Origin: an uncultured Chloroflexota bacterium
Lineage (GTDB): Bacteria; Chloroflexota; Anaerolineae; Caldilineales; Caldilineaceae
Length of the DNA: 29,631 nt
Reading direction: 5' to 3'
Assembly (NCBI GenBank): GCA_903858085.1
Contig: CAIOHJ010000088.1
Span: forward strand, 1-29,631
The notes under the pieces were generated by a model. That model was not told where the DNA came from. It searched no databases and was given only the letters and a program-made list of their open reading frames with translations. This document shows positions 7,650-16,452 of this stretch, piece after piece (position 1 is the stretch's first letter; each line of letters starts with the position of its first letter). A program made the translations under genes and the position numbers.

Positions 7650-8224
7650 AGCAGCCATCTTATGTGCTTCAACAGCTGCTGGTAGACAACAGTTTTGTGG
7701 CTGAGCCAGCAAAATGGCTGGTTGCTCAGGCCAGACAACAGGGGCTGCGTTTTTTGCTCGCCCATGCGGACGACGGGGTCATTTGGGGCCGTATCGACGA
7801 CGATGGACTGCACACCTCTTACGGGATTGCACCGTCTTCGCCGGTGCTGCGTTCCTCTACCCTTCAGCAGGCCCGCCTGTTTGATACGGCAGGCGAAGTG
7901 CTGATCTGGCGGAGCGACGACGGCTGGTGTGCGCGGCTGGCCACCGATGGCTGGGAAGCGGCCGAGGCGATCATCGACGAAGACCAGATTTTGTGGGGGG
8001 ACACCGCCCAGCCTGCACCCCATGGCTTTACACTGATGCGCGAAGGTGCCCAAGGAATGTGCCATGCGGTGCCGATCGGGGTGACCCCAGAACAGCTGCA
8101 AACGCATCCCCTGCGGCTGCGTGTACGCCACTATCTGACCGAAAACGCAGATGGCGAGGCCCTGATTGTCTTGAGCCGCCTTGTTCAGCTGTGGCTGGGA
8201 AACCAGGAAGGAGGGAGAGCATGA
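7646..8224 (+). CDS. csx19: Csx19, type III-D CRISPR accessory subunit
   Basis: The 192-residue protein resembles the Csx19 family found with type III-D systems, where it is a small structural component of the effector. Recognisable parts are LLAHADDGVIWGRI (37-50), RLFDTAGEVLIWRSDDGWCA (77-96), QILWG (114-118), GMCHAVPIG (137-145) and LRVRHYLTENADGEALIVLS (158-177), in the family order. No catalytic motif is visible. GGAGG at 7631-7635 precedes the ATG, which overlaps the previous stop as ATGA; the 3' end overlaps the next gene in the same way. Longer frame versions only add translation of the upstream gene's other frame. The identification rests on remembered family pattern and operon place. 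Confidence 0.75.
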   Translation: MKQPSYVLQQLLVDNSFVAEPAKWLVAQARQQGLRFLLAHADDGVIWGRIDDDGLHTSYGIAPSSPVLRSSTLQQARLFDTAGEVLIWRSDDGWCARLATDGWEAAEAIIDEDQILWGDTAQPAPHGFTLMREGAQGMCHAVPIGVTPEQLQTHPLRLRVRHYLTENADGEALIVLSRLVQLWLGNQEGGRA

Positions 8225-10632
8225 GCCTGCCAGTTCACAAAAATCCGTCCCGAGAGCTCGCCAAGGCACCGTATAACTTTGTCCCGTTGCCAGAGAAGGT
8301 GGTGGTTTTCGACCCGCAGACGCTGCCTGACCAGGGGCGTTTCTATCCGGACCGCCACACCGGTTCCATCGAGTGCACGATCACGACCGAGTCCCCAGTC
8401 TATGTGCGGGCGCCGCTGACGCCGGAGGAGTTCGACCGCCAGGAGACAGCACAAGAGGCAGCGGTGCCCTGGCGCCAACAGGTGCGCAACAAAGCAGATT
8501 TTTTTGCCACCGACCCCGACAAGACGCCCCGCATTCCCGGCAGCAGCCTGCGCGGCATGTTGCGCCAGCTGGTGGAAATGGTCAGCTACAGCAAAGTGCA
8601 GTGGGTTTCTGGGGATTCGCTGGTGTATCGTCTAGTCGGAGAGACGACGACGCAGGGGGACCGATACCGCGACCGTCTGATGGCTCCAAACGTACAAGAG
8701 GCGCAGCAGTCTAAGAAAACGGCCAAATTCTACACGCCGAAAATCAAGGCGGGGTACATCGAAGACGAGGGCGGCAAGTATTACATTCGCCCGGCACAGG
8801 AGATCAAGGGCACAACCTTTGCCCGTATCCCTATCGCCGACATTCCTGATTCCCTCAAACCGATTCAGGGGTGCCAGAATGCCGAGGAGATCTGGTTTCG
8901 ACCTGGCCTCTATGAGTACCAAGCTGTGCGCGGCGGGTTTTTGCGCATCAAGCGTGCCAATGTGCTCGACCCTGCAGCGCACCAGGCCTCTGGGTTGATC
9001 CAAGGTGCACTGGCACGCAGCGGGGAGATGGGCTCAAAACGCACCGAAGCGGTGGTCTACCCACCCGATCCAAAGGCCCAGCGGCTGCCGATCCAAGATG
9101 ACCTGGTGGCTGTTTACAAGGAGCAGGTCAGCCAGGAGCAGGAAAAGCTGTTGGGCAAAGAGGGGGTGTTGCGCGACGGACAGCCCATTTTTTATCTTGT
9201 CGAAGATGGGCAGCTTGTCTTTTTTGGCCATACGATGATGATGCGGCTGCCCTATCCCTACACGCCGATCGACTTTGTCCCGGAACAGCTGCGTTGTGAG
9301 AGCGATCTCGATTTGGCCGAAGCCATTTTTGGCTACACCAAATCGACCGGCGAAGGAAAAGCGCGCGCCTACGCCAGCCGTGTCTTTGTCGGCGACGGTC
9401 TTCTGGAAGCGGGGCAATCCGACATCTGGCTGAGCCAGACGCCGATTGTGCCCAAGATTCTGGGCAGCCCCAAGCCGACCACCTTTCAGCACTATTTGAC
9501 GCAGCAGACCCCTGATCCCAATGCGAAGAATCGCAGAAATCTGTCGGACTACACCGATCTGCAAAAGAGCGTCATTCGGGGGCACAAGCGCTACTGGCAT
9601 CGTGGCAGGATTGCGGGGGCGGACATTCAGGAGGCGTCGGATCGATTGAAAGATGAACGTGGCCGAGAAAAAGAGCATGACACGCAACACACCCAGATTC
9701 GGCCAGTCCGTGCTGGGCTCCGCTTTCGCTGGCGTCTGGATTTTGAGAACCTCTCCGCCGCAGAACTGGGCGCGTTGCTGTGGGCGTTGAGGTTGCCTGG
9801 AGCCTTGGACAAACAATACCGTCACAGCCTCGGCATGGGGAAACCGTTCGGGATGGGGGCCGTTCAAATCGACGCTGGCTTGACGTTGGGGGATCGGCAA
9901 CGTCGCTATCGAGCGCTTTTCGACGGGGAAGAGTGGGGTACGGGCACCGTCGAAGCCAGCGCCCGGATCGATGAGTTTATTGCGGTCTTTGACGAGCTGA
10001 TTCGGAGGCAGATCGGTGCTGTGAAGCAGGCCAGGCTGAGCGACATTGAACGCATCCAGATGCTGTTGCGTATGTTGGAGTGGCCTGGGCCGGACAAGGA
10101 GCTGACCGAATATATGCAGATCGAGCAGACGGACCCGACAGGCGCGCGCAAAAAGAAAAATGACTACAAAGGGCGGCCTGTGCTCCCCGATCCGCTGCAC
10201 ATCGATTTGGGGCGAACGACCGAGCACACGGCTCGCCGATCGTCTGCGGTCAGCCCTGTGCAGGGCGGATCGCGTGCGGGGGCGTCACAGCCTGGGGCGG
10301 AGAGGAAATCCACATCTGCGCAGAACCTACCAGCGGCAAAGCCTGCAACCAGGCAAGAACCGGAACTCTGCTATCCAGCGTCGATCGGGGAGATCCAGCC
10401 AGGAATGTATCTGGAGGGCAGGGTGGTGCGTGTTGAGAGCAGCCGTGTGGTGGTTGAGATCTGTGGCCAGGAGGCCTCGTTGAGCATAGATCATATTAAA
10501 CCGCCGAGCCGTGACATGGCCGATCGGGAGGAGCGGTTTCCTGTCGGAAAAATCATCCGTGTTTTTGCGCATTCGGTGAACAAGCAAGGGCGGCTTCAGC
10601 TGAAGTATGAGGAGAGTGTGAAAAGGTCATGA
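8221..10632 (+). CDS. Large Cas7-like RAMP (TIGR03986-like, Cas7-insertion) with C-terminal S1 domain
   Basis: The 803-residue protein is probably the Cas7 at the 3' end of the guide. APYNFVPLPEKVV (16-28) is the usual start of the TIGR03986 family. ADFFATDPDKTPRIPGSSLR (92-111) holds the Cas7 loop with a candidate catalytic Asp93. A long insertion of several hundred residues follows, and the chain returns to the RAMP fold with HSLGMGKPFGMGAVQI near 532-548. After a low-complexity Ser/Ala/Gly linker (about 655-720), residues 721-798 look like an S1 OB-fold: SIGEIQPGMYLEGRVVRVES, RVVVEI, and FPVGKIIRVFAHS with a final RLQLKYEES. S1 domains bind single-stranded RNA, so the tail may hold crRNA or target RNA. 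A strong Shine-Dalgarno (GGAGGGAG) precedes the ATGA-overlapped start. It is the last intact gene of the operon. Confidence 0.85.
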   Translation: MSLPVHKNPSRELAKAPYNFVPLPEKVVVFDPQTLPDQGRFYPDRHTGSIECTITTESPVYVRAPLTPEEFDRQETAQEAAVPWRQQVRNKADFFATDPDKTPRIPGSSLRGMLRQLVEMVSYSKVQWVSGDSLVYRLVGETTTQGDRYRDRLMAPNVQEAQQSKKTAKFYTPKIKAGYIEDEGGKYYIRPAQEIKGTTFARIPIADIPDSLKPIQGCQNAEEIWFRPGLYEYQAVRGGFLRIKRANVLDPAAHQASGLIQGALARSGEMGSKRTEAVVYPPDPKAQRLPIQDDLVAVYKEQVSQEQEKLLGKEGVLRDGQPIFYLVEDGQLVFFGHTMMMRLPYPYTPIDFVPEQLRCESDLDLAEAIFGYTKSTGEGKARAYASRVFVGDGLLEAGQSDIWLSQTPIVPKILGSPKPTTFQHYLTQQTPDPNAKNRRNLSDYTDLQKSVIRGHKRYWHRGRIAGADIQEASDRLKDERGREKEHDTQHTQIRPVRAGLRFRWRLDFENLSAAELGALLWALRLPGALDKQYRHSLGMGKPFGMGAVQIDAGLTLGDRQRRYRALFDGEEWGTGTVEASARIDEFIAVFDELIRRQIGAVKQARLSDIERIQMLLRMLEWPGPDKELTEYMQIEQTDPTGARKKKNDYKGRPVLPDPLHIDLGRTTEHTARRSSAVSPVQGGSRAGASQPGAERKSTSAQNLPAAKPATRQEPELCYPASIGEIQPGMYLEGRVVRVESSRVVVEICGQEASLSIDHIKPPSRDMADREERFPVGKIIRVFAHSVNKQGRLQLKYEESVKRS

Positions 10633-10642
10633 GCCCCCTTCT

Positions 10643-10817
10643 TTGTTGGTTCTCAACTTTTCTCATCTTCTGACCGACGTGCAGTGCGGCCCGATCGAGA
10701 GGCTGGCGGGTCAGCCGATCGCCGACCTGGGCTGCGTGCCGGTACGGTTTGACGAACAGCAGCCCTTTGCTGGGTTTGCAGGCGGCACGGGCCAGGGCAC
10801 GGCGAGTGCGGCCGTGA
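10643..10817 (+). pseudogene. Decayed Csx15-like gene (ring nuclease family)
   Basis: Reading from a TTG at 10643 gives LVLNFSHLLTDVQCGPIERL, then AGQPIADLG and RFDEQQPFA. This matches the first ~45 residues of Csx15-like CRISPR proteins ('NFSHPLT..Q...IE.LTGQP......QFD.QQPF'). The frame then loses sense. A second frame from 10776 to a stop at 10815-10817 reads LQAARARARRVRP, like the family's C-terminal helix. The middle ~70 residues are missing, so the gene carries an internal deletion with a frameshift. An ATG at 10629 makes the same ATGA overlap with the preceding stop as other genes in the operon but is out of frame with the remnant. Csx15 proteins have been described as cyclic-oligoadenylate-degrading ring nucleases; this copy cannot work. 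Confidence 0.6.
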
Positions 10818-11018
10818 GCCGGGCGTGTTCGGGCCGTTTGAGGCAGAGCTTTGACATTTTACGTTTGACGACGGGTGGATGGGTCCGGTTGCGGCGTTGG
10901 GGAAGCAGGCAGCGGACCCGATCACGCCACAGGCGCTGCGGGAGTTCAACCAGGAGGGGACGTGCTGTCCTCTGGAACTCGGCCGCCGAACGTGGAGCCC
11001 CGGAATTCTCCCAGCGAT
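10818..11018 (+). other. No intact gene; possible second decayed reading frame
   Basis: No good open frame is present. From 10855 to a stop at 11020-11022 one plus frame reads FTFDDGWMGPVAALGKQAAD then PITPQALREFNQ, which looks like real protein with typical codon bias, then turns to nonsense. It lacks a start codon and an upstream stop interrupts it at 10852-10854. It may be another broken accessory gene beside the Csx15 remnant. I do not recognise it. Confidence 0.25.
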
Positions 11019-11047
11019 TTGACAGTTCTCCCAGGGTCTGATAAGGT
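11019..11047 (+). promoter_or_regulatory. Promoter for the DUF4332 gene
   Basis: A perfect TTGACA (11019-11024), a 17-nt spacer and TAAGGT (11042-11047). The -10 box is weak (3 of 6), but the spacing is ideal and a single gene follows at 11195. The leader would be about 140 nt. Confidence 0.4.
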
Positions 11048-11194
11048 TTTGACGAAGGCAGACATTTGGACTCAACGCCAGTACAGTTCCCCCTCGGGCC
11101 TTGCGCATGACGATGCGCTCCCCCCACATTCGCACGAGCCATGTCCGTTTTTCAGACCAACCAACGCAACAGAAACACAAAGAGGAGCCCAAAG

Positions 11195-11596
11195 ATGATC
11201 AAAGTCAGTGAATTGCGAGGGATTGAGGCAGAGACGGTTGAAAAACTCACTGCACAAGGCATCAAGGATTCAGAGGAGCTGCTGGCTGCTGCTGGCACTG
11301 CAAAAGAGCGGGCCACCCTGGCGGCTGCCCTGGGGATCGAGGCCGCCCGGCTGTTGAAACTCACAAACTTCGCCGATCTGGCGCGCATCAAAGGGATCGG
11401 AAGTGTCTACGCCGATCTGCTCGAATATGCTGGTGTGGACACGGTGGTTGAACTGCGCACCCGCAACCCTGAAAATCTTTACAACAAACTGACGCAAGTG
11501 GGTGCCGAGCATGGCGTGAAACGCCTGCCCCGGCTTGAAGAAGTTCAAGATTGGATCGAACAGGCCAAGCAGCTTGAACGCAAAGTGCATTATTAA
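11195..11596 (+). CDS. DUF4332 helix-hairpin-helix protein
   Basis: A 133-residue, fully soluble, mostly helical protein. It contains two helix-hairpin-helix-like units: the first near SELRGIEAETVEKLTAQGI (5-23), the second LARIKGIGSVYADLLEYAG (66-84). This 'GIG..YA.LLE.AG' pattern is typical of DUF4332, a domain related to the DNA-binding HhH motifs of polymerases and ligases. It ends with RLPRLEEVQDWIEQAKQL. Its function is unknown; DNA or nucleic-acid binding is inferred from the fold. GAGGAG at 11182-11187 places the start at ATG 11195; the 18-residue upstream extension to 11141 would overlap that site. It stands alone behind the CRISPR debris, and nothing links it to defence. Confidence 0.75.
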   Translation: MIKVSELRGIEAETVEKLTAQGIKDSEELLAAAGTAKERATLAAALGIEAARLLKLTNFADLARIKGIGSVYADLLEYAGVDTVVELRTRNPENLYNKLTQVGAEHGVKRLPRLEEVQDWIEQAKQLERKVHY

Positions 11597-11796
11597 ACCA
11601 ACTGTGCTCGCCTTTGCGATGGAGAATGGGGCTGGGCCGCTGTTTCTGGTTTCGTACGCTTGTCCAATTTCACCGAACTGCTCTGAATCCGGTAAACTAA
11701 GAAATGATTTCGATCAGACAATCGAAACCATCTACAGGCAGCTGATCGGCTGCAAACCACGTATCACCGAGATACGCTTGTCAAAAGGAGAATGTG

Positions 11797-12303
11797 ATGG
11801 GGCGTGTAAAGGTATTGTTGACCAAAGATGTGGCAGAGCTTGGGCAGGCTGGCAACGTCTACAACGTGGCGGGCGGCTATGCCCGCAACTATCTGATGCC
11901 ACGCGGCCTGGCTGTGCTCGCCACCCGTGGCGCGCTCAAGCAAGCGGAGGAGATCAAGGCAGTCGCCACACGCCGACGTGCGCGAGAACGGGCCAACGCT
12001 GAAGCCCAGGCGCAGATGATTGCCAACCGCAAATTGCTCTTCACAGCCAATGCCGGCGAAAACGATCGCCTGTACGGTTCCGTGACCACCACAGACATCG
12101 CTGCAAAATTGAGCGCCTCTGTCGGCTTCGAGGTCGACCGCCGCCGGATCGAGCTCGAACATGGCATCCGAGACCTGGGGATCCACGAGGTCTCCATCCG
12201 TCTGATGCCAGAAGTGACAGTCTCCTTCCAGGTCGCTGTCGTCCGTGAAGGAGAAGATTGGGCTGCCGCAGAAGCTCGACGAGCTGCCAAGGCCGCCAGG
12301 TAG
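11797..12303 (+). CDS. rplI: 50S ribosomal protein L9
   Basis: Binds 23S rRNA near the L1 stalk in the large ribosomal subunit. The 168-residue chain starts with the L9 signature: GRVKVLLTKDVAELGQAG, then GNVYNVAGGYARNYLMPRGL. A long helix (ALKQAEEIKAVATRRRARE) connects to the C-terminal domain with LLFTANAGENDRLYGSVTT and ending in VTVSFQVAVV. About 15-20 residues follow the usual end, rich in Ala, Arg and Glu. AAAGGAG (11784-11790) lies 6 nt before ATG 11797; a GTG at 11794 is a poorer alternative. It is not accompanied by rpsF, ssb or rpsR, its usual partners. Convergent with aroE, 29 nt apart, with no terminator hairpin seen in between. Confidence 0.95.
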   Translation: MGRVKVLLTKDVAELGQAGNVYNVAGGYARNYLMPRGLAVLATRGALKQAEEIKAVATRRRARERANAEAQAQMIANRKLLFTANAGENDRLYGSVTTTDIAAKLSASVGFEVDRRRIELEHGIRDLGIHEVSIRLMPEVTVSFQVAVVREGEDWAAAEARRAAKAAR

Positions 12304-12332
12304 CAAAAAGAGCGCGTCTGCCGGGTACAGGG

Positions 12333-13729
<1,397 letters not shown>

Positions 13730-13733
<4 letters not shown>

Positions 13734-15040
13734 GCGGCAACCGACAGATCGGCGCCCAGCGCCTGCAGGGTCACTTCAAAACCAGGAAAACTGTCGCCGG
13801 TGACCTCGGCGCCGTAGACGACCGTCTGCCCGCGCGCCACCAGACCGGCCACTGTCATGGCCATGGCCAGGCGGTGATCTCCCTGAGATTCTACCGGCGC
13901 CCCGGTCAGCGGTGTCGGACCCTCGATGATGAACCCATCTGCGGTGGGTTCGATGCGTGCCCCCAGTTTGCGCAGTTCGCCGACGGTGGAGGCAATGCGG
14001 TCCGTCTCCTTGACACGCAGCTCGTGGGCATCGCGCACCACAGTGCGCCCGGCAGCCTGCGTTGCGGCGACCGCCAGGATTGGCAGCTCGTCGATCATGG
14101 TGACGATCTGTTGTCCGCCAAACGTTGCCCCACGCAGCGCCGAGGTTTCTACCACCAGATCGGCGACCGGCTCACCGCCCTCCTCGCGCGGGTTTTCAAA
14201 GCGGATCGCCGCCCCCATCTCCAGTAAGGCTTCGACGATCCCGATGCGCGTCGGGTTCACGCCAACCCCCTGCAGGGTGAGCCGGCTGCCCGGTGTGATG
14301 GCCCCTGCGACCAACAAGAATGCAGCCGAGGAGAGGTCGCCCGGCACGGTGATGTCCAGCGAGCGGAGCGGGGTCTGCGGACGTTCGCTGGAGATCTTGT
14401 TGCCGTACACGCTGATCGGAGCCCCCATCGCTGCCAGCATCCGTTCCGTATGGTCGCGCGCGGGTCCCGGTTCGATCACCACAGTCAGTCCATGCGCGTA
14501 AAGACCCGCCAGCAGCAGAGCGCTTTTGACCTGCGCGCTGGCGACTGGCAGCGTGTATTCCAGCCCACGCAGGCGTGCAGGCCGGATTCCGATCGGCGCA
14601 TATTCGCCGTTTTGCCGACCTAGGATATCAGCGCCCATGCCCCGCAACGGGCGCACGATGCGTCCCATCGGCCGACGGCGAATCTGGGCGGTGCCGTTCA
14701 AAAAGGTCGGAAACTGCTGGCCTACCAGCAGCCCGGTGAGCAGGCGGATGGTGGTCCCAGAATTGCCGCAGTCAAGCACATCGGCCGGTTCTTGCAGCCC
14801 CTCCACCCCCCGGCCGTGAACGACCAGCTCGGTCGGGGCGATCACGTCGATCGACACCCCCAGCCCGCGCATCACTGCGATGGTCGAACGGCAGTCTCCC
14901 CCATCCAGAAAATTGTGGATGACCGTGTCGCCTTCTGCAATGCTGCCAAACATCACGGCTCGATGGCTGATCGATTTATCTCCGGGTACGGTACAGGCGC
15001 CGGTCAATGCTCTGCCCGACGCCACTGTGATCTGAGTCAT
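13730..15040 (-). CDS. aroA: 3-phosphoshikimate 1-carboxyvinyltransferase (EPSP synthase)
   Basis: Transfers enolpyruvyl from PEP to shikimate 3-phosphate, the sixth step of the shikimate pathway. The 436-residue protein has the PEP/S3P-binding segments in order: GDKSISHRAVMFGSIAEGDT (20-39), LDCGNSGTTIRLLTGLLVG, the RRRPMGRIVRPLRGMGA region, and DELPILAVAATQAAG followed by RDAHELRVKETDRI and DHRLAMAM near the end. The first signature has Ala where many sensitive enzymes show the canonical 'LPGSKS': here VPGDKS, common in Gram-positive-like enzymes. ATG 15040 is supported by AAGGAA just upstream; a start 30 bp earlier would bury this site. Forms an operon with aroE. Confidence 0.95.
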
Positions 15041-15071
15041 TACGGATTCCTTCTGTTCGTCTTGCTGCACC

Positions 15072-15110
15072 TGTCAGAGAAGGGCCAGGCGGTAACGGCC
15101 TGGCCTGACA
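15072..15110 (-). promoter_or_regulatory. Long hairpin in the aroA leader
   Basis: GGCCAGGC (15083-15090) pairs with GCCTGGCC (15098-15105) over a 7-nt loop, and TGTCA (15072-15076) pairs with TGACA (15106-15110) around a bulge. It lies between the predicted promoter and the aroA start, about 30-70 nt before the ATG. No T-run follows on the minus strand. It may control aroA translation or mRNA stability; it could also end transcription from the right. Confidence 0.4.
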
Positions 15111-15161
15111 CTTTGCTCTGCCAGCTTCTGAACAGGCCAGGCAGAAAAAGGTTGTGGGTAC

Positions 15162-15190
15162 AGGATAGCCAGGATCGCCCCTGCCGTCAA
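15162..15190 (-). promoter_or_regulatory. Promoter for aroA-aroE
   Basis: On the minus strand: TTGACG (15190-15185), 17-nt spacer, TATCCT (15167-15162). The -35 matches 5 of 6 positions, the -10 matches 4. Transcription would begin near 15155, about 115 nt before the aroA start. Confidence 0.5.
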
Positions 15191-15280
15191 ACCATCCACC
15201 GGATGCATGGCGAGAACGTTTTCTGACTTTTGGGCTGTTGAAAATTGGGAGGGACCCTGCACGCCGGGTATGCTTGATCT

Positions 15281-16099
15281 ATGACTGTTCCACCGTGGCT
15301 GCACGAGATCCATCCAATCTGGCTGGCTTTGCTGGCGACCTGTTTCACCTGGGGGGTGACTGCGCTGGGTGCGGCGACGGTCTTTTTCTTTCGCACAATC
15401 CACCGCAAAGTGCTGGACAGCCTGCTCGGTTTTGCAGCGGGTGTCATGATTGCGGCGTCGTTCTGGTCCTTGCTGGCACCGGCGATCGAAATGTCCCAAC
15501 AAAACGGTGGCACGGGCTGGTTTCAAGCTGCGGTCGGATTTCTGGCGGGCGGGGCATTTTTGGCGGCCATCGACAAGGTCTTGCCCCATCTGCATCTTGG
15601 GCTTCCCAAAGGCCAGGCAGAAGGCATCAAAACCCAGTGGCAGCGCAGCATCCTGCTGGTGCTGGCAATTACACTGCACAATCTGCCCGAGGGATTGGCG
15701 GTCGGCGTCGCCTTCGGCGCCATCGGAACCGAGCAGTCGGTCTCCACATTGGGGGCGGCCATTGCCCTGGCGATTGGGATCGGGCTGCAAAATTTTCCTG
15801 AAGGGATGGCTGTCTCGATTCCGCTGCGTCGTGAAGGGTTTCAACGCAGCGAGGCCTTCTGGGCAGGACAGGCTTCCGGCATTGTCGAGCCGATCGGGGG
15901 GCTGCTCGGCGCGCTGGCCGTCCAGCTGGTCACCCCGATCCTGCCCTATGCCCTGGCCTTTGCGGCCGGGGCGATGATCTTTGTCGTGATCGAAGAACTG
16001 ATCCCTGAGTCGCAGCAGGGGCACAACACCGACCTGGCGACCGGTTTCACACTGGTTGGGTTTGTCGTCATGATGGTGATGGATGTTGCTTTGGGGTAA
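15281..16099 (+). CDS. ZIP family divalent metal transporter (GufA-like)
   Basis: A 272-residue inner-membrane protein of about eight hydrophobic helices, expected to import or facilitate passage of zinc or related metal ions. The two metal-site helices are clear: HNLPEGLAVGVAFG (133-146) and QNFPEGMAVSIPLR (170-183), the ZIP 'HN.PEG' motifs, followed by GIVEPIGGLLGA (200-211). The His-bearing loop HLHLGLPKGQ lies between helices three and four. Length and motif order match the GufA/bacterial ZIP group. No Shine-Dalgarno precedes the ATG; a TATGCT box at 15269-15274 puts the possible transcription start at or next to the ATG, so the mRNA may be leaderless. Divergent from aroA. Confidence 0.9.
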   Translation: MTVPPWLHEIHPIWLALLATCFTWGVTALGAATVFFFRTIHRKVLDSLLGFAAGVMIAASFWSLLAPAIEMSQQNGGTGWFQAAVGFLAGGAFLAAIDKVLPHLHLGLPKGQAEGIKTQWQRSILLVLAITLHNLPEGLAVGVAFGAIGTEQSVSTLGAAIALAIGIGLQNFPEGMAVSIPLRREGFQRSEAFWAGQASGIVEPIGGLLGALAVQLVTPILPYALAFAAGAMIFVVIEELIPESQQGHNTDLATGFTLVGFVVMMVMDVALG

Positions 16100-16354
16100 C
16101 AATCTTTAACAGGGCGTTGACACTCTTTTAATGCCCAGCAGCTATTCTAGAGCTGTCATCAGAAACCGAATGGGGAGCCGGATCTGGTGATAACTTTCCT
16201 CTCCTGACGACCTCTGCGGGAACCTCAATCTACCCCCCCGGCGGAATCCAGCCTGTCATTATCAGGACAGGCTGGACTTTCCGTTGTCCGGCACGTTTCT
16301 GGCAGGGTCAACGTGGCCAACAGCGGCCCCTCTGGCAGCAAGGGTCGGTTTTGT
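16100..16354. other. Intergenic region without a gene
   Basis: No coding frame with protein character is seen. It contains the hairpin at 16247-16276 (listed separately). Its left part holds a TTGACA (about 16120), but no -10 box at correct spacing. Confidence 0.5.
16247..16276 (+). terminator. Hairpin, probable terminator behind the ZIP gene
   Basis: TCCAGCCTGTC (16247-16257) and GACAGGCTGGA (16266-16276) form a perfect 11-bp stem with an 8-nt loop, followed by CTTTCC. The T-run is short, so efficiency is uncertain. It lies between the ZIP gene and the next promoter. Confidence 0.5.
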
Positions 16355-16383
16355 TTGTCTTCTCTTCAGGTCGGGTGTATAGT
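16355..16383 (+). promoter_or_regulatory. Promoter for the dehydrogenase-SerK-like fusion gene
   Basis: TTGTCT (16355-16360), 17-nt spacer, TATAGT (16378-16383). Transcription near 16390, about 60 nt before ATG 16453. This supports the shorter start over frame extensions that begin at 16351. Confidence 0.5.
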
Positions 16384-16452
16384 GACAGTACAGTTCTGTT
16401 GGGGTTCCGCCCAGTTTGTCTGTCTCACCGCCGTCACCAGAAATTGGTCTTT

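Noticed and set aside
11655..11700. Promoter for rplI (TTCACC with TAAACT)
   Set aside because: Both boxes are weak and the spacer is not ideal; not enough to annotate.
16117..16143. Promoter with TTGACA and TATTCT
   Set aside because: The spacer is 20 nt, too long for a normal sigma70 promoter; a better one lies at 16355-16383.
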